This document shows, one piece after another, positions 39,794 through 50,087 of a stretch of 64,000 nucleotides of DNA. Location of the stretch: positions 203,501 to 267,500 of the forward strand of contig JBAIAC010000155.1 of NCBI GenBank assembly GCA_037349315.1, in the 5' to 3' direction. Source of the DNA: Chelydra serpentina (Eukaryota > Chordata > Testudines > Chelydridae). A program made the translations under genes and the position numbers. Under the pieces are notes generated by a model that was not told the origin of the DNA, did not search any database, and saw only the letters and a list, made by a program, of their open reading frames with translations. The first letter of the stretch is position 1. Each line of letters begins with the position of its first letter.

Positions 39794-42413
39794 GCAGCTC
39801 CTGGGGGCGGGGCTCTGGCACAGCCCGGGGGCGGGGCAGCTCCTGGGGGCGGGGCTCTGGCACAGCCCGGGGGCGGAGCAGCTCCTGGGGGCGGGGCTCT
39901 GGCACTGCCCGGGGGCGGGGCAGCTCCTGGGGGCGGGGCTCTGGCACAGTCCGGGGGCGGGGCAGCTCCTGGGGCGGGGCTCTGGCACTGCCCGGGGGCG
40001 GGGCAGCTCCTGGGGGCGGGGCTCTGGCACAGTCCGGGGGCGGGGCAGCGCCTGGGGGCGGGGCTCTGGCACAGCCCGGGGGCGGGGTAGCTCCTGCGGG
40101 CGGGGCTATGGCACAGCCCGGGGGCGGGGCAGCTTCTGGGGGTGGGGCTCTGGCACAGAGCGGGGACGGGGCGGGGCAGCTCCTGGGGGCGGGGCTCTGG
40201 CCCCACTGTGAGCCGGGGGCGGGGCAGCTCCTGGGGCGGGGCTCTGGCACAGCCCAGGGGCGGGGCAGCGCCTGGGGGCGGGGCTCTGGCACAGCCCGGG
40301 GGCGGGGCAGTGACTGGGGGCGGGGCTCTGGCTCCATTGGGAGCCGGGGGCGGGGCAGCTCCTGGGGGCGGGGCTCGGGCTCCATTGGGAGCCAGGGGTG
40401 GGGCAGCGCCTGGGGGCGGGGCTCTGGCACAGGCCGGGGGCGGGGCAGCGCCTGGGGGCGGGGCTCTGGCTCCATTGGGAGCCGGGGGCGGGGCAGCTCC
40501 TGGGGGCGGGGCTCTGGCTCCATTGGGAGCCGGGGGCGGGGCAGCGCCTGGGGGCGGGGCTCTGGCTCCATTGGGAGCCGGGGGCGGGGCAGCTCCTGGG
40601 GGCGGGGCTCTGGCACAGCCCGGGGGCGGGGCAGCGCCTGGGGGCGTGGCTCTGGCACAGCCCGGGGGCGGGGCAGCGCCTGGGGGCGGGGCTCTGGCAC
40701 AGCCCGGGGGCGGGGCAGCTCTTGGGGGCGGGGCTCGGGCTCCATTGGGAGCCGGGGGCGGGGCAGCGCCTGGGGGCGGGGCTCGGGCTCCATTGGGAGC
40801 CGGGGGCGGGGCAGCTCCTGGGGGCGGGGCTCGGGCTCCATTGGGAGCCAGGGGCGGGGCAGCGCCTGGGGGCGGGGCTCTGGCACAGGCCGGGGGCGGG
40901 GCAGCGCCTGGGGGCGGGGCTCTGGCTCCATTGGGAGCCGGGGGCGGGGCAGCTCCTGGGGGCGGGGCTCTGGCTCCATTGGGAGCTGGGGGCGGGGCAG
41001 CTCCAGGGGGCGGGGCTCTGGCTCCATTGGGAGCCGGGGGCGGGGCAGCTCCTGGGGGCGGGGCTCTGGCACAGCCCGGGGGCGGGGCAGTGACTGGGGG
41101 CGGGGCTCTGGCTCCATTGGGAGCCGGGGGCGGGGCAGCTCCTGGGGGCGGGGCTCGGGCTCCATTGGGAGCCAGGGGTGGGGCAGCGCCTGGGGGCGGG
41201 GCTCTGGCACAGGCCGGGGGCGGGGCAGCGCCTGGGGGCGGGGCTCTGGCTCCATTGGGAGCCGGGGGCGGGGCAGCTCCTGGGGGCGGGGCTCTGGCTC
41301 CATTGGGAGCCGGGGGCGGGGCAGCGCCTGGGGGCGGGGCTCTGGCTCCATTGGGAGCCGGGGGCGGGGCAGCTCCTGGGGTCGGGGCTCTGGCACAGCC
41401 CGGGGGCGGGGCAGCGCCTGGGGGCGTGGCTCTGGCACAGCCCGGGGGCGGGGCTCTGGCACAGCCCGGGGGCGGGGCAGCTCTTGGGGGCGGGGCTCGG
41501 GCTCCATTGGGAGCCGGGGGCGGGGCAGCGCCTGGGGGCGGGGCTCGGGCTCCATTGGGAGCCGGGGGCGGGGCAGCTCCTGGGGGCGGGGCTCGGGCTC
41601 CATTGGGAGCCAGGGGCGGGGCAGCGCCTGGGGGCGGGGCTCTGGCACAGGCCGGGGGCGGGGCAGCGCCTGGGGGCGGGGCTCTGGCTCCATTGGGAGC
41701 CGGGGGCGGGGCAGCTCCTGGGGGCGGGGCTCTGGCTCCATTGGGAGCTGGGGGCGGGGCAGCTCCAGGGGGCGGGGCTCTGGCTCCATTGGGAGCCGGG
41801 GGCGGGGCAGCTCCTGGGGGCGGGGCTCTGGCACAGCCCGGGGGCGGGGCAGCGCCTGGGGGCGTGGCTCTGGCACAGCCCGGGGGCGGGGCAGCGCCTG
41901 GGGGCGGGGCTCTGGCACAGCGGGGGCGGGGCAGCTCCTGGGGGCGGGGCTCTGGCACAGCGCGGGGGCGGGGCAGCTCCTGGGGGCGGGGCTCTGGCAC
42001 TGCCCGGGGGCGGGGCAGCTCCTGGGGGCGGGGCTCTGGCTCCATTGGGAGCCGGGGGCGGGGCAGCTCCTGGGGGCGGGGCTCTGGCACAGCCCGGGGG
42101 CGGGGCAGCGCCTGGGGGCGTGGCTCTGGCACAGCCCGGGGGCGGGGCAGCGCCTGGAGGCGGGGCTCTGGCACAGCGGGGGCGGGGCAGCTCCTGGGGG
42201 CGGGGCTCTGGCACAGCGCGGGGGCGGGGCAGCTCCTGGGGGCGGGGCTCTGGCACTGCCCGGGGGCGGGGCAGCTCCTGGGGGCGGGGCTCTGGCTCCA
42301 TTGGGAGCCGGGGGTGGGGCAGCGCCTGGGGGCGGGGCTCTAGCACAGCCCGGGGGCGGGGCAGCTCCTGGGGGCGGGGCTCTGGCTCCATTGGGAGCCG
42401 GGGGCGGGGCTGA
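39794..42413. repeat. GC-box minisatellite (42/48-bp units) with 780-bp higher-order repeat
   Basis: Units alternate GGGGGCGGGGCAGCTCCTG (or GCGCCTG) with GGGGGCGGGGCTCTGG, followed either by CACAGCCC (42-bp unit) or CTCCATTGGGAGCC (48-bp unit). Each unit has two GGGGCGGGG GC-boxes (Sp1/KLF type). The variant TGACTGGGGG occurs at 40,311 and 41,091, giving a 780-bp higher-order copy; the second copy lacks one 42-bp unit near 41,440. Both unit lengths are multiples of 3, so frames of 411-1,117 codons stay open on both strands. None is a supported gene. Confidence 0.95.
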
Positions 42414-42670
42414 GCAGCGGCTCCCTGGGGGGTCCCGTGTTTGCCGGCAGCGCTGGAGCCGCCGGGGCGATCGCGGAGCTGCTGGGCTCAGCTGCAGCCG
42501 GGTTCGGCCCCGGCCCCGCCGGGACCCGGGTGGGGACAGAGCCTGGGGCCGGGGGGTTCCCCTGTGTGGGGCCGGGGGCAGCGGGGGCACGAGCCGGAGC
42601 TGCGGGCGGGGGAAGGACAGTGGGACACGTGGGGGGCGGAGCGTCCCCTGGGAGCCAGGAAAGTCCGGGG
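42414..42670. other. CpG-rich segment
   Basis: Directly follows the minisatellite and stays GC- and CpG-rich. Could be the edge of a CpG island, but no exon or start is supported. Confidence 0.45.
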
Positions 42671-42679
42671 GAGAAGAAA

Positions 42680-42992
42680 GTGTCAGTGTTTGTGTGTGTG
42701 TCATTGTGTGTCTGTGTGTGTGTTAGTGTCTGTGTGTGTGTGTCTGTGTGTGTGTTAGTGTCTGTGTGTGTGTGTGTTACTGTGTGTGTGTGTGTATCAT
42801 TGTGTGTGTGTGTCAGTGTGTGTGTGTCATTGTGTGTGTGTGTTACTCTGTGTGTGTGTGTTTGTGTGTGTGTCAGTGTGTGTGTGTCTCAGTGTCTTGT
42901 GTCAGTGTGTATGTTACTCTGTGTGTGTCTCGGTGTGTGTCAGTGTGTCAATGTGTGTGTGGGTGTCAGTCAGTGTGTGTGTGTGTGTCGCA
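42680..42992. repeat. TG-rich simple repeat with CAGTG/TACTG interruptions
   Basis: (TG)n broken by regular TCAGTG, TCATTG and TTACTG variants. Low-complexity Val/Cys frames are artefacts. Confidence 0.95.
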
Positions 42993-43975
42993 GTTTGCAT
43001 CCTTGTGCCACGTCCCTCTCACACACTGAGCACAATTCTCTCTCCGCTTCTTCCCCTTTGCTCTCCCCTCACCACATGTGGCTGCAAAAATCCTACAATG
43101 ACGGATTGTGTACAACTCTTTGAGTTGGCTTCTTAAATATCTTCATGCTGTTTCACATCTGATACGCCTTGATGAAACCTAGGAGCCTGGTCTTATAACA
43201 GGCTTATTCAAAGTGATACAAGCTACAAAAGTGAGATCTTGGAAGAGGGTTGCCGTTTTCATAATGTAATAAAAATACTGTGATGATTAATAATTAATAA
43301 TAAATAGTGTGTAATAAGCATGTCATAAAAACAAATTTCATATTTCCAAGATCACTGCTTTTATAATTTATACTCGGGTAAAGGAGAAAATCCCTGTAAA
43401 TATTCATTTTTTAGGAGGGGGTTCGCGAGACTTGACATTTTATTGAAAGGGGTTCACGGGTTGTTAAAGTTTGGGAACCACTGCTCTAGACAGTGGCCTT
43501 TGGGCAGAGCTGGCTGAAGAGCCTTCTACTAACTGAGGGTACGTCTACACTATGCCCCGGATCGGGTGGTTATCGATGTATTGGGAGTCGATTTATCGCG
43601 TCTAGTTGGGAGGGCCAGCTGCAGAGTCTGCTCTCAGGGCGAAGGCAGCGCGCGGAGACGTCCCTCCCCCCAGTGGCCCCCTGCAGAGACATGCTGGCCA
43701 CTTCCAGGAGCAGCGTGGCATGGAGGGAGGGGGCAGAGGGGGCAGGGAGCCGCCTTAGCGCTGCTGGCACGTCTCTGTGCATCGCTTGGGGAGGCACTGG
43801 GTCTCCGTGGGCTGTCTGGGGCGGGGGCAGTGCCAGAGGGGGCTCAGGCCACCCCTTTGCCTCCTCTCTCCGGGCTCCCAGCTCATCTTGCTGGCCGACA
43901 GGGATTTCAGGGTGCAGCGGCGCAGGGAGCGGGAAGGAGGAACCTGAGCATGAGAACTGCCATAGTGGGTCAGAC
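42993..43975. other. No gene; AT-rich stretch and MITE-like fragment
   Basis: 43,060-43,490 is AT-rich. 43,537 begins GGTACGTCTACACTATG and leads into TCGATTTATCGCGTC, a pattern typical of a turtle DNA-transposon end. 43,950-43,975 is a CR1 scrap (-). The long plus frame starting at 43,493 is accidental until the CR1 begins. Confidence 0.5.
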
Positions 43976-45781
43976 GAATCTCTAAACTCAGGGGTTGTAC
44001 CGTTTGACTGGAGAATAGCTAATATAGTTCCTATTTTTAAGAAAGGGAAAAAAAGTGACCCGGGTAACTACAGGCCTGTTAGTTTGACATCTGTAGTATG
44101 CAAGGTCTTGGAAAAAATTTTGAAGGAGAAAGTAGTTAAGGACCTTGAGGTCAATGGCAATTGGGACAAATTACAACATGGTTTTACAAAAGGTAGATCG
44201 TGCCAAACCAACTTGATCTCCTTCTTTGAGAAAGTAAGGGATTTTTTAGATAAAGGAAACGCAGTGGATCTAATCTACCTCGATTTCAGTAAGGCATTTG
44301 ATTCAGTACCACATGAGGAATTATCGGTTAAATTGGAAAAGATGGGGATCAATATGAAAATTGAGAGGTGGATAAGGAACTGGTTAAAGGGGAGACTACA
44401 GCGGGTCATACTGAAAGGTGAACTGTCAGGTTGGAGGGAGGTTACTAGTGGAGTTCCTCAAGGTTCAGTTTTGGGACCAATTTTATTTAATCTTTTTATT
44501 ACTGACCTCGGCACCAAGAGTGGGAGTGTGCTAATAAAGTTTGCAGATGACACAAAGTTGGGAGGTATTGCCAATTCAGAAAAGGATCGGGATATCCTAC
44601 AGGAAGATCTGGATGACCTTGTAAACTGGAGTACTAGTAATAGGATGAAATTTAATAGTGAGAAGTGTAAGGTTATGCATTTAGGGATTCATAACAAGAA
44701 TTTTAGTTATAAGCTGGGGACGCATCAGTTGGAAGTAACGGAAGAGGAGAAGGACCTCGGAGTCCTGGTTGATCACAGGATGACTATGAGTCGCCAATGT
44801 GATGTGGCTGTGAAAAAAGCTAATGCGGTCTTGGGATGCATTAGGCGAGGTATTTCTAGTAGAGATAAGGAGGTGTTAGTACCGTTATACAAGGCACTGG
44901 TGAGACCTCATTTGGAATACTGTGACCAGTTCTGGTCTCCCATGTTTAAGAAGGATGAATTCAAACTGGAACAGGTACAAAGAAGGGCCACTAGGATGAT
45001 CCGAGGAATGGAAAACCTGTCGTATGAAAGGAGACTCAAGGAGCTTGGTTTGTTTACCTTAACCAAAAGAAGGCTGAGGGGAGATATGATTGCTCTCTTT
45101 AAATATATCAGAGGGATAAATACCAGGGAGGGAGAGGAATTATTTCAGCTCAGTACCAATGTGGACACAAGAACAAATGGATATAAACTGGCCATCAGGA
45201 AGTTTAGACTGGAAATTAGACGAAGGTTTCTAACCATCAGAGGAGTGAAGTTCTGGAACAGCCTTCCAAGGGAAGCAGTGGGGGCAAAAGACCTAACTGG
45301 CTTCAAGATTAAGCTAGATACGTTTATGGAGGGGATGGTTTGATGGGATAACATGATCTTAGTCAAAGGTCAATTAATTGCCATCAGTGGTAAATAGGAC
45401 CAATGGTCAATGATGGGATGTTAGAAGTTACTACAGAGAACTTTTTCCTGGGTGTCTGGCTGGTGAGTCTTACCCACATGCTCGGGGTTCAGCTGATCGC
45501 CATATTTGGGGTTGGGAAGGAATTTTCCTCCAGGGTAGATTGGCAGAGGCCCTGGAGGTTTTTTTGCCTTCCTCTGCAGCATGGGGCACGGGTCACTTGC
45601 TGGAGGATTCTCTGCATCTGGAAGTCTTTAAACCATGATTTGAGGACTTCAATAGCTGAGACATAGGTGAGAGGATTATTCCAGGAGTGGGTGGGTGAGA
45701 TTCTGTGGCCTGCATTGTGCAGGAGGTCAGACTAGATGATCATAATGGTCCCTTCTGACCTTAAAGTCTATGAGTCTATGA
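43976..45781 (+). mobile_element. CR1 LINE, 5'-truncated, complete 3' end
   Basis: 1.8 kb comprising the RT part of ORF2 and a complete 3' UTR ending CTTAAAGTCTATGAGTCTAT. Retains the frame seen below. Near-identical 3' sequence at 50,722-51,660 suggests recent activity of this subfamily. Confidence 0.93.
43985..45343 (+). CDS. CR1 ORF2 fragment: reverse transcriptase, frame intact
   Basis: About 450 uninterrupted codons of a CR1 reverse transcriptase, in frame with unrelated upstream sequence, so no native start. Visible motifs in order: N-Y-R-P-V-S-L-T, D-F-S-K-A-F-D-S-V (first catalytic Asp), G-V-P-Q-G-S-V-L-G-P, and F-A-D-D (catalytic Asp pair), then thumb and C-terminal region to the stop at 45,343. 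The apurinic-endonuclease domain and ORF1 are missing. Would copy CR1 RNA by target-primed reverse transcription if the missing domain were present; not mobile alone. Confidence 0.93.
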   Translation, partial: NSGVVPFDWRIANIVPIFKKGKKSDPGNYRPVSLTSVVCKVLEKILKEKVVKDLEVNGNWDKLQHGFTKGRSCQTNLISFFEKVRDFLDKGNAVDLIYLDFSKAFDSVPHEELSVKLEKMGINMKIERWIRNWLKGRLQRVILKGELSGWREVTSGVPQGSVLGPILFNLFITDLGTKSGSVLIKFADDTKLGGIANSEKDRDILQEDLDDLVNWSTSNRMKFNSEKCKVMHLGIHNKNFSYKLGTHQLEVTEEEKDLGVLVDHRMTMSRQCDVAVKKANAVLGCIRRGISSRDKEVLVPLYKALVRPHLEYCDQFWSPMFKKDEFKLEQVQRRATRMIRGMENLSYERRLKELGLFTLTKRRLRGDMIALFKYIRGINTREGEELFQLSTNVDTRTNGYKLAIRKFRLEIRRRFLTIRGVKFWNSLPREAVGAKDLTGFKIKLDTFMEGMV

Positions 45782-46627
45782 GTTCATCTGGTCTTGTATC
45801 CTGTCTTCTGACAGCGGCCAGGGCCAGGTGCGTCTGAGGGAAGGAACACAACAGCCACTCACTGAGTGACCCGTCCCATCCTCCCCTCCCAGCATCTGGG
45901 AGTTTTAGGGACACTCAGAGCATGGGGATGCAGCATCCCTGATTCCCTCGGCTAACAGCTAATGCACACACATCTGCAACCCCACAGATTCTAAACACAT
46001 GAGTTACACACCCTGAGGTCAAGACATTTTAATCAATACAGGATACTTTATTCTTCTGGGCCTCTTTGATCCCGAGCCTTTAGGGTGCCGTAAGGCCACA
46101 TCCACAAAAGCTGGAGCCTAAATCCTGAATGAAACTTGGTCTCCCCTCATCCTTTTCCTATTCCCTCTCCCAGACATTTCATAGACTTGAGGCCATAGCG
46201 ACACTACAAGCCCATGTTAACTCAAGTTCTGTCAGCATAGACTCGTTACGGTTACTATGTCACTTCTGTGACTTACTTGTGCTATTCTAATAAATACACT
46301 AGACCTGTAATGGTGATAAATGACACCACCATACAAGTATATTGAAGGCGAACCCTAAGGAAATGAAGAGTTTAAATTATCCTCCGCATGTCCCGTGTCC
46401 CACTAAAATAAATCCAACCCACAGGTCACAAGGATCAATGTCAGGATGCTCCATGGTGCTGAGAGTTTGCCTGACACCTCAGGGACACAGCGTGAGGTAG
46501 TGTCCCAGGCATCGATAGGAAAGGAGCAGAACCAGATTGACTTGGGCTGGGGAGAGAATTGAGAGTGTCTCAGGGGTCTGTATAGATGTATTGCCCTGGT
46601 TAGAAACTGTGGCTAAAACACAGGCCT
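45782..46627. other. No gene seen
   Basis: 45,783-45,830 is a CR1 3' scrap (-) (GGTCTTGTATCCTGTCTTCT). The rest is AT-rich, unassigned. Confidence 0.45.
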
Positions 46628-46709
46628 CGCTGTGAGCAGGATTCGAACCTGCGCAGGGGAACCCTATTGGATTTCAACTCCAACGCCTTAACCACTCGGC
46701 CATCACAGC
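46628..46709 (-). tRNA. tRNA-Ser(TGA)
   Basis: An 82-nt type II tRNA: acceptor GCTGTGA/TCACAGC perfect, D arm TGGCCGAGTGGTTAAGGC, anticodon arm TTGGA-GTTGAAA-TCCAA (TGA), variable arm TAGGGTTCCCCTGC, T arm CAGGTTCGAATCCTG, discriminator G. The acceptor is that of the Ser(CGA) isodecoder family while the anticodon is TGA. Minus-strand TTTT at 46,615-46,618. Looks functional; only copy. Confidence 0.93.
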
Positions 46710-47074
46710 TGTGAGCACAGGAATGCTCTCATGCCAGAGAAACTGGTAAATAATCCCAAAGCCTGGGCTTGAAGTCACCTGAAATACAGAAATCAAACAG
46801 CAAACCTGGCTCCCAAAGCACAGGGGGGATTTGGGGTTTGTTCTCTTTGCTTAGCCATGTGCAGTAGCACAGAGAGGGCTTTGAAAAGTCTCCCCTCCCA
46901 CAGAGTGGGAAAGAATTGTTCACTTGAAGCTTGATTTGAATGATGATGTCTGGACCCCTCTGGCGCTCAAGTCACAACAGCGAGCAGGCAAAAGACAGGC
47001 TCCCACGTCATTGGAGAGAGCAAGACGAAGCCTTGGAACACCCAGTAGTGTTAGGTGGCAAAAGAGCTGCCCCA
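46710..47074. repeat. Gln 5'-flank module
   Basis: 46,955-47,074 carries the conserved Gln-side flank (GGCGCTCAAGTCACAACAGC; GACAGGCTCCCACGTCATTG) repeated at 10.45, 28.42 and, inverted, 58.5 kb. 46,710-46,950 unassigned. Confidence 0.75.
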
Positions 47075-47145
47075 AGGTCCCACCGAGACTTGAACTCAGA
47101 TTGCAGGATTCAAAGCCCTGAGTGCTGCCCTTACACCATGGGACC
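47075..47145 (-). tRNA. tRNA-Gln(TTG)
   Basis: A 71-nt cloverleaf: acceptor GGTCCCA/TGGGACC, anticodon arm CAGGG-CTTTGAA-TCCTG (TTG) fully pairable, T arm CTGAGTTCAAGTCTCGG with one mismatch. The D loop is one base shorter than usual (GTAAGGGCAGCAC). A TTTT on the minus strand (47,059-47,062) is kept here. The best Gln copy in the window. Confidence 0.87.
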
Positions 47146-47465
47146 AGCAGCGAGAAACTTGAGCTCTTCTGACTTCCAGTGTAGAAGAGCCTGGGTGGAC
47201 AATTTTTTGTCTCCCTCACTCAAGGCCTCTCTGGCCAGCCCTGCATTTGCTCAACAAGTCGGCACGCAGCGGTTTGCTGTAGACCCAGAAGCCTTTCTTC
47301 CTCCAGACTGTGAGGCCAGTGGGTGTGTGAGGAATTTGCCCCTTCAGTCCCAGGCAATAAATGGCCCTTCCTAGGAAAGGCCAAGTCCTGAAAAGAAAAA
47401 AGGAATGTCAAGAACAGATGGCTTCTGAAGTTCTTGCAGGACATAACAGGGGAAAAGGTTCTGTC

Positions 47466-47530
47466 TGCCTAACAAGGGACTTGAACCCTGGACCCTCAGT
47501 CTGATTCTCTACCAACTGAGCTAGCCAGGC
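47466..47530 (-). pseudogene. tRNA-Lys pseudogene lacking the anticodon loop
   Basis: 65 nt: acceptor GCCTGGC/GTTAGGC, D arm and T arm (CCAGGGTTCAAGTCCC) are good, but the segment CTTTTAAT of the anticodon arm is cleanly missing (ATCAGACTGAGGG). Boxes A and B remain, so it may still recruit TFIIIC. Confidence 0.9.
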
Positions 47531-48199
47531 TCACATGGAAAATGGGCACATTTGGTGCAGAAGAGAAACTAGTCAAGAAAAAGAGGGTGGGAAACAATAC
47601 AGAAAACCTGCTACTCTCTCTCTCTTAGCAGCCCTAGCCCCAGCATTCTCCCCCATCCTGAGACCTTCTTCTTTTTTTAGTTAAATAATGGATCCAGGAG
47701 AAAACACGGTTATACAAAGCAAAACGAAATCACAGACAAAAATGCCATTGAGGAAGAGGGTGGATTTTTATGAGCTTGTGCTGTGCAGATTTTTCTATAC
47801 AGTGCAAGACAGAAGGGGGGAAGGGGTCCAACCCTTCACATCTACAACTCCCCAAAGCTCAACAACATTTAAAGGTCCACAATATTCTCGAAGCTCTGGG
47901 GATTCCAAAACCCCAGGAAGCTTTGGGGCCTCAAGAAATCCGAACATCTCACCTTCCCTGTCTCCAGATGCACGAGAGCTTTTGGTCAGGACGGCTTGAC
48001 AAAATGTTCACAATAGGTTGGGGCTCTAGAACTTGCCACCTTGGCTACCGCTGCCTGCAGTCCTGTGGTTTGACCCAATGGCTGGGATTCTCACGGCTTC
48101 GCCTGATGTCCACACGTCTGGCCCTTGTGTTTGCTGCCACACTTTTCCTCTTGCCCACATGTCACTTAAGGAAAGGAGAGCCAGGGCCAAGCTTCACAG
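47531..48199. other. No gene seen
   Basis: 47,560-47,690 matches 29,020-29,170 (AAGAAAAAGAGGGTGGGAAA). The plus frames of 103-161 codons at 47.7-48.3 kb have no domain and run into an LTR, so they are not called. Confidence 0.5.
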
Positions 48200-49013
48200 T
48201 CATAGCTACTCCATACGAAGGCAGTCAGGACTCTGCGGGAGCCTCCTCTCTCTGAGCAGACTGTCTCCAGGGCAAGAAGCTTCCACCTTCCTGGGTCTGA
48301 CTTCGGAGAACTCAGCGTCCCCTTCCACACTGTTCACTTCCCGCAGTGAGTCCACACAGGTGGGGCTCCTGCGGAAGCCAGAGGGCCCTGCCCTCCAACT
48401 CTGCAGTCAGACGTGACTCTCATCAGCCGGTTAATAAAACAGAAGGTTTATTAGAGGACAGGAACAGAGTCTAAAACAGAGCTTGTAGGTATAGAGAACA
48501 GGACCCCTCAGTCAGGTCCATCTAGGGTGACCAGACAGCAAATGTGAAAAATCGGGTCAGTGGGTGGGGGGTTTAAGGAGCCTAAGAAAAGCCCCAAATA
48601 TCGGGACTGTCCCTATAAAATTGGGACATCTGGTTACCCTAGGTCCATCTTGGGGTAGGGAGCCCAGACCCCGGTTCTGGGCCTCCCTCCATTTCCCCAG
48701 CGAGCTCTAAACTGCCTCTCTCTAGCCCCTCCTCTGGCCTTTGTCTCTGTCCCGGGCCAGGAGGCCACCTGATCTCTTTGTTCTCCAACACCTTCAGTTG
48801 GCACCTTGCAGGGGAGGGGCCCAGGCCAGCAGTTGCCAGGGGACAGGGTGTCAGCCAGTCTCTGTGCAGACACCATCACACTGGCCCTCTAGGGCTCTGC
48901 AACAATCACACCCCCTGATCCCCCCACCTAGAGACTTAAGAAATGCAAAGGGGAAACTGAGGCACACACGCAGTATTTAGAGACAACTTTAAGAACATTC
49001 CCATGGCGTCGCA
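48200..49013 (-). repeat. ERV-like LTR copy interrupted by a MITE
   Basis: Minus-strand counterpart of 1,642-2,237 and of 58,978-59,858. Contains, in reverse, CAGTTTCCCCTTTGC, GGTGCCAACTGAAGG and TAATAAACCTTCTG (AATAAA signal near 48,434). The hAT MITE at 48,523-48,641 splits it. Right end GTCGCACA at about 49,013. Confidence 0.8.
48523..48641 (-). mobile_element. hAT-type MITE (119 bp) with 8-bp target duplication
   Basis: TAGGGTGACCAGACAGC ... CATCTGGTTACCCTA flanked by GGTCCATC on both sides (48,515-48,522; 48,642-48,649). The paralogous LTRs at 59,490 (+) and 2,010 (-) carry one uninterrupted GGTCCATC, i.e. the empty site. Confidence 0.93.
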
Positions 49014-49567
49014 CACAAAGCTGACAGCCACAAAGACCCCTGGCCAGCTTGCTCCCAGGCGGGCCAAACCCCCACTGGGGGCCACCCGCAGGCCAGGCCA
49101 GCATGTGGGGCAGCTGCTGACGCTCTGTGGCCAACATCAGACTGTGGTAGGAAAGCAGGGCCAGCCCCCCTGGTGGGGCCTCTGACCGTTCCCCTTTAAG
49201 TTGCTCACTTTTGCAGTGGGGCAGGAGATTTTCCCCAGAGGCTTTTCCCCAGCTGGTGAGAAGCAAGGAAACACCCAGGCTCCAGAGGTGCTATTTAGCA
49301 AACCCCCTCGAGCACAGGGGCACATTGGGAAGAGGGAAACTGCTCTACACACTCACCCAGGCAGCTGCCCAGTCTCTTTGGTGAGTCCGGAATGGCAAAG
49401 GCTGGACTGGGAGCCCCTGGGGCTCATGCCCTAGCCTGTGTGACGCCCCACCCCCATCTCCTTCCCAGGGCTATTGCTGAACCCAGAGCATTGGCCTGAG
49501 CCGCCAAGAAGAGGCTCCAGCCCTGAAGGGAGCAGGACTTTCAGCACAAAGGGAAACTGCACAAGCA
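49014..49567. repeat. Duplicated spacer; no gene
   Basis: 49,020-49,320 matches 59,862-60,130 directly (CCACTGGGGGCCACCCGCAG; GATTTTCCCCAG). The rest is unassigned. Confidence 0.7.
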
Positions 49568-49641
49568 CAACCGCGAAGGGACTCGACCCCTCAATCGTCT
49601 GATCCGAAGCCAGACGGCTGATCCATTAGGCCACACCGGTC
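49568..49641 (-). pseudogene. tRNA-Arg(TCG) with altered acceptor
   Basis: Inverted paralogue of 1,288. Anticodon arm GTCTGG-CTTCGGA-TCAGAC (TCG) pairs well and T arm is nearly intact (GAGGGGTCGAGTCCC). The acceptor 5' strand is GACCGGTG with an extra base, so it pairs badly with CGCGGTT. Box A and B survive. Confidence 0.8.
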
Positions 49642-50022
49642 ACGCGATCACATGGGGAAAGTCTCTCCAAGCACTTCTTTGGAAAAGATGGACACTGTGT
49701 TTCTCGGGTCATCTACGGAGGGGGCAGAGACACTCTGGGCACAAGGAGTCGAGTTCCCAGCGAGATGTGAGACTCAGTTCTATGGAGCCAGGGGCAGGAT
49801 TTGGTTGGGAGGCTTAAGCATGGGGGATTGGGGGGCAGAGGACAGACCGAGTGTCTAGGTGCGGAGATTTCATGGCACTGGGGCACAGGAGGGAGGAGGA
49901 GGAGGAATCCTGCTGATGGGCTGTGGCCATGGAGAAAAAGAGGAAGGGCTACTGGGACTTTTTTTTTGCCTCTCTTTTACCTGCCTGCACTTGTGGTGGA
50001 AGGGGGCAGCTGCACTCACTGA

Positions 50023-50087
50023 ACTGGGCTAGTTCAGTCAGTAAAGCATCAAGCTCTTAGTTTGGGGTTTGAGCCCCATGTCTGGGC
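50023..50087 (+). pseudogene. tRNA-Lys-like pseudogene
   Basis: CTGGGCTAGTTCAGTCAGTA D side, loop CTCTTAG (CTT frame) and GGGTTTGAGCCCC T side, variable loop missing. Sister of 851 and 60,134. Confidence 0.7.

Noticed and set aside
42414..42670. CpG-island promoter for a downstream gene
   Set aside because: GC-rich but followed by simple repeat, AT-rich DNA and a CR1; no exon found to support it.
42437..43136. Val/Cys/Ser-rich frames over the TG repeat
   Set aside because: Low-complexity translation of (TG)n.
43493..43984. N-terminal 160 codons of the 616-codon frame
   Set aside because: Sequence before about 43,976 is MITE-like and CR1-scrap DNA that happens to be in frame with the truncated CR1; not a fusion gene.
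47688..48416. Frames of 103-161 codons
   Set aside because: No domain, and the 3' part runs through an LTR in antisense.
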